Positions 55,327-62,584 of a stretch of DNA of 64,000 nucleotides are shown one piece after another (within the stretch, counting starts at the first letter, position 1; every line of letters starts with the position of its first letter). The notes under the pieces were generated by a model. The model was not told where the DNA came from. It did no database searches and was given only the letters and a program-made list of their open reading frames with translations. Origin of the DNA: Belliella calami (lineage in GTDB: Bacteria; Bacteroidota; Bacteroidia; Cytophagales; Cyclobacteriaceae); the NCBI RefSeq assembly GCF_022549695.1, contig NZ_JAKZGS010000003.1, forward strand, positions 186,001 through 250,000, given 5' to 3'. The position numbers were made by a program, and so were the translations under genes.

Positions 55327-57075
55327 TCACTTCTTCCAACTCGCTTTTCCACCTTTGGCAGAATCTACAGTAATGCTGTAGTTACCGCCTCCGCTGACAA
55401 TCCACCTAACTTTCACAGCGCTCATCCCTGGGATATTTGCTACTGATATTTTCTCAGGAGTGACTTTTTGCTCAGTTACTTGGTTGAAATCAGCATTTTC
55501 TACCGTAAACCCAGCGACCACTTTTGCACCGGCAAGGGTTACATAATCAGGTCTTTCGATTTTGTATTTCAAATCCTGGCTTGAGTGTGTAGGGATCAAT
55601 CTTTCATTGTAAATAGTAGCAGTCACTTCTTTCAATCCACCGCCCAAATCAACTTCCTTCACATCCATTACGCTCAATTTTGGTGTGTGGTAAGCATGAA
55701 GAATTGAGAAAGCTGCATTTCTATGGGCATCCTGCTCTAACAAGAAACCTGGGTGTAACCTCCCGAAATTTTTCTTGAAGCCACCGATTTCCACTGTTCC
55801 GAATTGTGGATGTTCGTATTCTTTCCACTTTACGAAAGCATCTCCGAAAGTCAAATATTTGTCAACATCCATTTGCTCGTCTTGATTGCCTCTACCAGCA
55901 TTTTTATGAAAATAAAGGTATGAAGTCATCAATTCATTAGAGTAAGTGAAGATCCCTCTACCACCATAGAACCAGTCCAGCTGACCACCAAATACAGAAT
56001 AAAGATCTTTGTAAACCACCAAGTATCTGTAACCAGGCATAAACTCTTCACCTTTTTTGGCAATGGCATCATAGATTCTCACATCATTTGAATTGTACGT
56101 ACCCAAATCTTCTTCAGCACCAGGGCCTCTTAAGATCATCCCGCCATAATTGTGGTAAGATTGTGCGGCTGCAATGTTAGGCTTTGTCATTACAAAGTCA
56201 ACCACAGCACGGTTTTCCGGTACTGAGAATGGATATCTCAATGCACCGCTTTGTACATAGTCTGGCTGCCAGTTCCAGCCCCAATCTCTGTTTGGATCAT
56301 AATAACCAATACCATCACTATTCACTCTGCCATCGCCATCTCTGTCAAGACCTTCTTGGCCAAGCATTTCATATTCTCCTTTTTCATCAATTCCCACTCG
56401 GATCAATTTTCTTGGATCCATAGGGTCTTTGATAAAGTTTCCAGTAGGTGATTTTCTGATCATGGTAGTGATGCTTCCATCACCATCCAAATCATCCATT
56501 GGATCTTCTCCAAATTCACCATCTCCATTGTTATCAAACACCATCATTCCTGACCTAGGAGTATTTCCATTATTTGGGCCAGTCATAAAGTAATCGTGCG
56601 CATCTGGATTGATAGTTGGAGCGAAGTAGAAGGTTTTGTCCTTCAGCAATTCTGTGATAAAATCAAGTTCACCATACATTTCCATCAAGTACCAAGCTGT
56701 GTATAGCGTGAATTCTGTTCCCTGGATCTCATTGGAGTGGATGTTTCCGTCGATCCACATTGCTGGTTTATCCTCTGCTTTTCCCGCTTTGAAATCCGTG
56801 ACAGTCAATACCCAAATGTCATTGTCTTGGTACGATTTGCCGATACTTTCCAATTTCACCAAATTGGGATGCTTGGCTACCATGTCTTGCATGATTTCTA
56901 GCAAAGCTTTGTTGGTATGGTACCTGTTCCAAGATACTTGCACTTTTGGATTGTGCGGGGTTCCGTTTGCACGGAAGTATCTTTCTGCTGCTACTTGCGC
57001 ATCAGTAGTTTGTGTAGCTCCAAAGCACATCGCAGCGCCTAAAGCCGTTGTATATATCCAGTTTTTGAATTTCAT
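55327..57075 (-). CDS. Secreted M14 zinc carboxypeptidase with complete active site
   Basis: 582 aa with a signal peptide ending TDAQ (residue 27). Zinc ligands His113 and Glu116 (NIHSNEIQG), the Asn-Arg pair in DPNRDWGWNW, the third zinc His in SYHNYGG and the general-base Glu in FTYSNELMTS are all present. An insert contains Asp-rich calcium-binding-like loops (DNNGDGEFGEDP, DLDGDGSITT). It should cleave peptides in the periplasm or outside the cell. It is the second gene of an operon with a degenerate paralogue 21 bp upstream. Confidence 0.9.
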   Translation of the reverse strand: MKFKNWIYTTALGAAMCFGATQTTDAQVAAERYFRANGTPHNPKVQVSWNRYHTNKALLEIMQDMVAKHPNLVKLESIGKSYQDNDIWVLTVTDFKAGKAEDKPAMWIDGNIHSNEIQGTEFTLYTAWYLMEMYGELDFITELLKDKTFYFAPTINPDAHDYFMTGPNNGNTPRSGMMVFDNNGDGEFGEDPMDDLDGDGSITTMIRKSPTGNFIKDPMDPRKLIRVGIDEKGEYEMLGQEGLDRDGDGRVNSDGIGYYDPNRDWGWNWQPDYVQSGALRYPFSVPENRAVVDFVMTKPNIAAAQSYHNYGGMILRGPGAEEDLGTYNSNDVRIYDAIAKKGEEFMPGYRYLVVYKDLYSVFGGQLDWFYGGRGIFTYSNELMTSYLYFHKNAGRGNQDEQMDVDKYLTFGDAFVKWKEYEHPQFGTVEIGGFKKNFGRLHPGFLLEQDAHRNAAFSILHAYHTPKLSVMDVKEVDLGGGLKEVTATIYNERLIPTHSSQDLKYKIERPDYVTLAGAKVVAGFTVENADFNQVTEQKVTPEKISVANIPGMSAVKVRWIVSGGGNYSITVDSAKGGKASWKK

Positions 57076-57096
57076 AATTTGAATTTTTCGATGTGA

Positions 57097-58713
57097 TTAG
57101 AGTTTTACATTCAAGGTAGCAAAGCCAGTATGTGCAGCACCTGCCTTGATGTCCACATTTCCACTTCCTTTTACAATCCAGCTTACACTGGCTTTCTCGA
57201 AAGCACCAATACTTCTGATCAGTTGTTTTTTATCTCCAGCTACCAAGTCTTTCGCTTCTTTGGAAATATCAACTCTTACTTTTCTCAACCACCTGGACCT
57301 CTCACCTAACTCAGAGTGAGTAGGAAGTGGAGAGTTGTTGAAAATATCGGCAGTGATTCTTGTCAAGCCATTGCCAAGTTTTTCTGTCTTCACATTGTGA
57401 AACTCAAGTTTTGGCTGCATATCAGCCAATTTCAAGATGAAGGAAGTATGTTCTTCAGCGATTTCATTGACTTTGCTGAATGGAGGGTTGTGCATCACAA
57501 ATGGTTTGATGCCTCCAACTTCTACTTTTTGTCCTGGGAAATCTGGGTGCTCTACACTTGTCCAAGGGACAAAAACATCATTGATACCTTCCTGCTCTGC
57601 CCATGCCAAGAAATTTGCCTCTGCATTGGCGTTGCTTTTTCCATCTTCATCTTTGACTTCTGGAGCCCACCACCCTGGAGTGCTAAAGCTTAATCGGGCA
57701 AAGTGGAAATATGCCCACTGGAAAAAATCCCCATCTGTACCCTGATTGGTCTGGTTGAAAGCTTTTTGTGAGACGGTTTCATTGTAAATGCCAGATACCA
57801 TGCTATTGATAGCTACGTCTTTTTCCAACATTGATGTCAGGATTCTCTTTCTTGCATCTCCGGCATTGTATTTCAAAGGATTCGATAGGTTGTTTGAAGG
57901 GCTAAATGATACAAATGCGAAAATATTCCACTGATCAAACAAATAATCCAACAACGCTCTGGTCTCTACTTGTGAAGCTGCAAAATCACCTGCCAATGGT
58001 TCGAAAATAGGGAATTTGTATGTCAAGCTTTTGTTGAAAGCAATCCCTTCTGATAAGTCTTCGCTAAAATTACCATCTTTGTCTTTGTCTCTGCCTTCAG
58101 GAAATACCATATAGCTTCCATTTTTTCCTTTGGCACGTTCAGCTTTCACCAAGATTCTTTCGTCTTTTTCATGTGTCGTATATCCACCCATTGGAGATTC
58201 TACACGCATCATGGTGATGAATCCATCTTTGTTGAGGTCTTCGTAAACATCTTCACTTACTTGACCATCTCGATCGTGGTCGACTTTGGTAGCATTTCCA
58301 CGTCTTTCATACTTCAGTGAAGCATGATACTGCTCGTAAGCATCAGGAGACATGTTTGGGAAAATGTAAAAAGTTGTGTTTTCTAACTTTTCGGCGTGCT
58401 CTTTTACCAGTTTTTCAGCAAATTGCAATGCTAGTTCAACACTAAGCACATGGAAACCTTCAATGCCTCCCACGACTGCAATGCCTGGTTTGTTGTCCAG
58501 ATCGCCAGTTCCCACTTTGAGTACCCAGATGTCTTTTCCTCCTTCAGTTTTCGTCAAGGAAGTAAGTTTGGCAGGGCTTCCGCTGCCTGAAATCGCTTGT
58601 AGCCTTTGATTGACCTGGCCAAGAGTAGGGTAGTCGCCCTGAGCCAGTGTGGTTGAGGATAAGGAAAATAGCATTCCCGCACCTGCAACCAACGACAGAT
58701 AAATGTTCTTCAT
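57097..58713 (-). CDS. Secreted M14-like protein with all catalytic residues replaced
   Basis: 538 aa from the ATG at 58713, which starts a signal peptide (ends TTLAQ). It aligns by eye along most of its length with the paralogue at 55327, including the Asp-rich loops (DHDRDGQVSED, DLNKDGFITMM). At the active site the HxxE zinc motif is ExxH (Glu85 and His88 in GIEGFHVLS), NRDW is NKSL, the third zinc His is Ser (SFSPSNN) and the general-base Glu region is SFSTPGWW. It is therefore likely a pseudoenzyme, perhaps a binding partner or regulator of the active paralogue. Confidence 0.85.
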   Translation of the reverse strand: MKNIYLSLVAGAGMLFSLSSTTLAQGDYPTLGQVNQRLQAISGSGSPAKLTSLTKTEGGKDIWVLKVGTGDLDNKPGIAVVGGIEGFHVLSVELALQFAEKLVKEHAEKLENTTFYIFPNMSPDAYEQYHASLKYERRGNATKVDHDRDGQVSEDVYEDLNKDGFITMMRVESPMGGYTTHEKDERILVKAERAKGKNGSYMVFPEGRDKDKDGNFSEDLSEGIAFNKSLTYKFPIFEPLAGDFAASQVETRALLDYLFDQWNIFAFVSFSPSNNLSNPLKYNAGDARKRILTSMLEKDVAINSMVSGIYNETVSQKAFNQTNQGTDGDFFQWAYFHFARLSFSTPGWWAPEVKDEDGKSNANAEANFLAWAEQEGINDVFVPWTSVEHPDFPGQKVEVGGIKPFVMHNPPFSKVNEIAEEHTSFILKLADMQPKLEFHNVKTEKLGNGLTRITADIFNNSPLPTHSELGERSRWLRKVRVDISKEAKDLVAGDKKQLIRSIGAFEKASVSWIVKGSGNVDIKAGAAHTGFATLNVKL

Positions 58714-58738
58714 AAAGTCTTTAAGGTTTAGATCTTTT

Positions 58739-58758
58739 GTCAAGAATATAGTCTTGAC
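58739..58758 (-). promoter_or_regulatory. Inverted repeat upstream of the M14 operon
   Basis: GTCAAGA and TCTTGAC around a 6-bp spacer, 25 bp before the first ATG. A possible operator or 5' UTR hairpin. The rest of the gap to 59058 is AT-rich with no gene. Confidence 0.4.
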
Positions 58759-59058
58759 GCATCTATGATACAAAAAAAAGTCGGATTAAAGAATGTGCTT
58801 TCGCTGTACAGACTACAGGGTTTTTGAAAGGCAGAAAGTATGGATGAAAGGAAGTGCTTTTTACCGAATTCGAAGTATGATGGAATCTTCTATTTTGTTG
58901 AGCCCAAAAAAGCTAATTCATTAAACTTCTAAACCACTAAACCACTAAACACTCTAAACCACTAAACTTTCCCTACCCTATCTCTCAATCCCTGATCTTC
59001 GTTTTTAGGATTAAAAGGTATTTTTGCCTATTTTTCTGATTCCCAAATATTGATCTGT

Positions 59059-59889
59059 ATGTTTAAGAAGATAGCTCTAGCAATTTCATTTTCTCCCACT
59101 ATGGAAGCATTGATCTGTGAATCAAAGCGATTGAAAGATCTTTTTGATTCGGAATTGATACTCGTACATGTTGGCGAAAAAACCGCTACGTTGGAGGAGA
59201 ACCTCAATTTTATGTTAGAAAAACATGAAATAAATAGGGAGAAGACGAAAGTTTTGTGGGAATCTGGAAATCCGGCAAAGAAAATCATCCAGACTTGTGA
59301 CAATGAGGGTGTGGATCTTTTGGTAGCAGGTGCACTCAAAACAGAAGGTTTTTTTAACTATTACTTAGGGTCTATTGCACGCAAAATCATCCGGAAATCA
59401 AAATGCTCAGTACTTACCCTTATTGAGCCGATGCTGAAGCCTACGCCATTTGAAAAAGTGGTGATCAATGGGACACAACAAGAACAAACGCCTTATGTCA
59501 TCCAAAGAGGAATAGAATGGTGTAAGCTTGATAATGCAAAAAAAGTATATGTAGTCAATGAAATCAAAATGTATGGTTTGCAAATGGCTACCGCAGGTGA
59601 AGGTGGAGAAGGAGAAATAGCAAGTACAAGAAGAAAGCTCGTAGGAGAAGAGGTAGAGTACGTGGAAAATATTCTCAAAGAAATAGACAAAGGAGATCTC
59701 CGTGTCAATGTCAAAATCACTTGTGGCAAGTGGGCTGTGGAGTTGGCTAGATTTTCCCAAGATTTCAATGCAGATTTATTGGTAGTTGGAGACGAGGGTA
59801 ATTTGGGATTCTTTGATCGATTGTTTCCACACGACTTGGAAGACATTCTCAGTGACCTTCCTTGCAATTTGTTAATCATAAAAAAATAA
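59059..59889 (+). CDS. Tandem-domain universal stress protein
   Basis: 276 aa from the ATG at 59059 (an in-frame TTG at 59050 is less likely). Two Usp domains: residues 1-125 with ILVHVGEKTA and DLLVAGALKTEG, and 135-276 ending DLLVVGDEGNLGFFDR and CNLLIIKK. The ATP-binding G-rich loop is incomplete in both, so nucleotide binding is uncertain. It starts 10 bp before the antiporter gene. Usp proteins often modulate a neighbouring CPA antiporter, so a regulatory pair is likely. Confidence 0.88.
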   Translation: MFKKIALAISFSPTMEALICESKRLKDLFDSELILVHVGEKTATLEENLNFMLEKHEINREKTKVLWESGNPAKKIIQTCDNEGVDLLVAGALKTEGFFNYYLGSIARKIIRKSKCSVLTLIEPMLKPTPFEKVVINGTQQEQTPYVIQRGIEWCKLDNAKKVYVVNEIKMYGLQMATAGEGGEGEIASTRRKLVGEEVEYVENILKEIDKGDLRVNVKITCGKWAVELARFSQDFNADLLVVGDEGNLGFFDRLFPHDLEDILSDLPCNLLIIKK

Positions 59890-59899
59890 AGTACTACAT

Positions 59900-61138
59900 A
59901 TGGAAAGTTTATCACATCAAGATGTAGTCAATCTATTTCTTCAACTCGCTGCTATGCTTTTGTTGGCAAGGGTGTTTGCCGAAATAGCACAAAAATTTAA
60001 GCAGCCTGCCGTAGTGGGGGAGTTGTTGGCAGGGATTATTTTGGGGCCGACTATTTTGGGGACATTTTTCCCTGGGGCTTTTGATTATTTGTTTATGAGT
60101 AATCCCAGTGCAAATTTGGCTTTGGATGGTTTTGTCCAAATTGCTGTTGTGCTGTTGTTATTTATCGCTGGGTTGGAGGTAGAGCTCCACTTAGTTTGGT
60201 CTCAGGGAAAATCAGCATTGAGTATCAGTTTGTTGGGTTTGGTGGTTCCTTTTATATTGGGATTTATTTTTCCTTATTATTTTTCTACATTCTTTGGGCT
60301 TGCAGACGGAGACAGGCTACTGTTCTCACTCTTTATGGGGACGGCCATGTCGATTACGGCCTTGCCGGTCGTCGTCAGGATCTTGATGGATATGAATCTC
60401 TTCAAGACAAAGATGGGCATGCTGATAGTAGCTTCTGCTATGGTCAACGATATTATTGGGTGGTTGATATTCTCGGTAATCCTTTCTTTTATGGGCAAAG
60501 GAAGTTCCCTGTCTCTTGTTCAGACCATAGGAGTGACGCTTTTGTTCACTTTCTTCATGCTCACTTTGGGGAAAATTATCATCAATAAAATCCTTCCTTG
60601 GGTGAATAAGAAGCTTGCCTGGCCAGGTGGTGTGCTTTCTTTGTCGATGGCATTTTGCTTCTTGGCAGCGGCATTTACAGAATGGCTGGGAATCCACTCG
60701 ATTTTCGGGGCATTTCTTTTGGGAGTAGCCTTAGGAGATTCTGAGCATATGTCAGAAAGAGCCAAAGAAATTGTTCATCAGTTTATAAACAACATCTTTG
60801 CACCGCTTTTCTTTGTTTCTATTGGATTGAAAATCAACTTCTTTACTAATTTTGAGCTTTTACTAACCTTAGCGATCTTGGCAATATCATTTGCAGGAAA
60901 AATCATTGGAAGTGGCTATGGTGCCTATAAAGGAGGTTTTAATATCAAAGAATCTCTTGCAGTAGGGTTTGGGATGAACGCAAGAGGAGCGATGGAAATT
61001 ATCTTGGGCTTGATAGCTTTGGAGAATGGACTGATTGATGAAAAACTCTTTGTGGCACTCGTTGTCATGGCAATCATCACCAGTATGACAAGTGGGCCTT
61101 TGATGAAATGGGCTCTTAAAGGTAGCAAGAAAGGGTAG
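59900..61138 (+). CDS. CPA2-family cation:proton antiporter
   Basis: 412 aa, about 12 to 13 membrane helices. The family blocks QPAVVGELLAGIILGPTILG, TAMSITALPVVVRIL and ASAMVNDIIGW (conserved Asp in the ion path) are present. There is no RCK/TrkA domain at the C-terminus, so it is the short Kef/NapA-type. It exchanges Na+ or K+ for H+. It is in an operon with the universal stress protein upstream. Confidence 0.92.
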   Translation: MESLSHQDVVNLFLQLAAMLLLARVFAEIAQKFKQPAVVGELLAGIILGPTILGTFFPGAFDYLFMSNPSANLALDGFVQIAVVLLLFIAGLEVELHLVWSQGKSALSISLLGLVVPFILGFIFPYYFSTFFGLADGDRLLFSLFMGTAMSITALPVVVRILMDMNLFKTKMGMLIVASAMVNDIIGWLIFSVILSFMGKGSSLSLVQTIGVTLLFTFFMLTLGKIIINKILPWVNKKLAWPGGVLSLSMAFCFLAAAFTEWLGIHSIFGAFLLGVALGDSEHMSERAKEIVHQFINNIFAPLFFVSIGLKINFFTNFELLLTLAILAISFAGKIIGSGYGAYKGGFNIKESLAVGFGMNARGAMEIILGLIALENGLIDEKLFVALVVMAIITSMTSGPLMKWALKGSKKG

Positions 61139-61609
61139 GGGAGAGATGATTGGGGTTTTGAGGGATTTTGAAGATTGGAAAATTGGAAAATTGTAAGATT
61201 TGAAGATTCGAAAGTTGCAAGGTTGGAAGGTTAGGTAGCCCTAGTAATATGGGAGGTCTTCGGACTTGGTACTGAAAAGATAGGTTTCGAAAGCTATTGG
61301 GATGGAAGAACTTGTCCGCCGTGGCGGATTGGAAAATTGTAAAGTTACAAAGTTGTAAGGTTGGAAGGTTAGGTAGTCCTAGTCATATTGGTGGTCTTTG
61401 TACATCATACTTTGTACTTTGTACCTTAAATTTGTTCACCTTACTTTGTACTTTTTTCATCAAATTGAAAGGCTTAGTTAATCGCTAAAAAGAAAGTAGT
61501 CTCATATCTCATTGTCACATCTCCTATCTCTCATATTTCAAATCTCACATCTACTATCTCTCATAATTCAAACCTCACATCTCTCATCTAAAATAGAATA
61601 TTTCCGTTT
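61139..61609. repeat. Purine-rich repeats including two 40-bp direct copies
   Basis: ggttggaaggttaggtagcc... at 61221-61260 and ggttggaaggttaggtagtc... at 61359-61398 agree at most of 40 positions, 138 bp apart. Both follow strings of gattggaaaattgtaa-like words. Further on, tctcatatctca words (61500-61590) recur in the 816-900 gap. A ccgccgtggcgg palindrome lies at 61316-61327. No gene is convincing. Confidence 0.65.
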
Positions 61610-61617
61610 TAATTTTG
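61610..61617 (+). promoter_or_regulatory. Candidate -7 element of the DUF4168 gene
   Basis: TAATTTTG fits TAnnTTTG, 87 bp before the ATG at 61704. The spacing implies a leader of about 80 nt. Confidence 0.35.
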
Positions 61618-61703
61618 TTAATAAACTTTAAAAAATATCATTAGAAATCTTTTTTGGATTGAATTTTGTACTTTTTTTTTCAAATCAAACAAAACCTAAA
61701 ATT

Positions 61704-62198
61704 ATGAATGATTCAAAATTAATGAACAAGACTTCTATGCTTTCACTGATATTCACCTTATTTGTAGGCTTCGGTGCGATGGCGCAGCAGATGATGCAAC
61801 CACAAACTCAGGTAAAAGAGGATTTTTCTGATCAAGAGTTTGAGGAGTTTGTAAAAATCAATTTGGTATTGATCCCGCTTCAAGAGAAATCTCAGGGTGA
61901 TATGATAAAAGCTATTGAAGAAAATGACTTGAAAGTTGAGCGTTTCCAAGAATTGGCACAAGCACAACAAGCGGGAACTTTGCAAGAGGTAGCTGCAGGT
62001 GCTGAGGAAATGGCGAGTTTCAATAATGCAGGTCAAAAAGTAATGGAAATGCAACAAGGTTTGCAAACTGAAATCCAACAAGCAATCACAGATAGCGATC
62101 TTTCTGAAGAAAAATTTCAAGAAATGTATATGGCTTACACCCAGAGTCCAAAAGTGAAAGAAAAAGTGGACAAAATGATTGAAAAAGAGATCAAATAA
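61704..62198 (+). CDS. DUF4168 secreted protein
   Basis: 164 aa from the ATG at 61704; the ATG at 61722 gives a cleaner signal peptide and may be the real start. The signal peptide ends GAMAQ. The mature protein is helical and Gln/Glu-rich, with the DUF4168 pattern: an N-terminal block FSDQEFEEFVKINLVLI and a C-terminal block SDLSEEKFQEMYMAYTQSP. Family function is unknown; members are small periplasmic proteins. A strong terminator follows. Confidence 0.85.
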   Translation: MNDSKLMNKTSMLSLIFTLFVGFGAMAQQMMQPQTQVKEDFSDQEFEEFVKINLVLIPLQEKSQGDMIKAIEENDLKVERFQELAQAQQAGTLQEVAAGAEEMASFNNAGQKVMEMQQGLQTEIQQAITDSDLSEEKFQEMYMAYTQSPKVKEKVDKMIEKEIK

Positions 62199-62226
62199 GA
62201 TATATATAAGATTTATGTCTTGTCAG

Positions 62227-62267
62227 AAAAAAAAAAGGCCGATTTTAACAAAATCGGCCTTTTTTTA
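62227..62267 (+). terminator. Terminator of the DUF4168 gene
   Basis: AAAGGCCGATTTT pairs with AAAATCGGCCTTT around a 3-nt loop, followed by a T run. Confidence 0.9.
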
Positions 62268-62340
62268 TGTTACGAACTGATTGAAGAGCTCTATTATTTG
62301 ATGAGTCTTAAGGTTTTTCTTTAATTCTTATTTTGTATTT

Positions 62341-62483
62341 ATGTATCTACGCTTTCTTGCCACTAACCATTATAAATATGCCTAAAAGGAGATCTATCCA
62401 ATCTGTTGACGGCCGACTATTGAAGATTATCAGCATGATTATCTCTTATTAATTTTCTTACTGGCAAAGTTGCGGATATTCAT
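62341..62483. repeat. MITE-like element, second copy
   Basis: The ends ATGTATCTACGC and (reverse complement) ATGAATATCCGC match at 9 of 12 bases. GATTATCAGCATGATT (62425-62440) lies exactly 43 bp from the right end, as in the 24201-24350 copy. The remainder of 62268-62584 shows no gene. Confidence 0.65.
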
Positions 62484-62584
62484 ATTTCTATTTTTAGAAT
62501 TGTTGAATTCAAATCCATAAATCAGAAATAAAAACCCTGTGAATTCCGATCAACTCAATTCGGTATTCCTTGTTTAGTAGTGTG

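Noticed and set aside
61297-61488. 63-residue frame in the purine-rich gap
   Set aside because: It is translated repeat sequence without any protein-like pattern.
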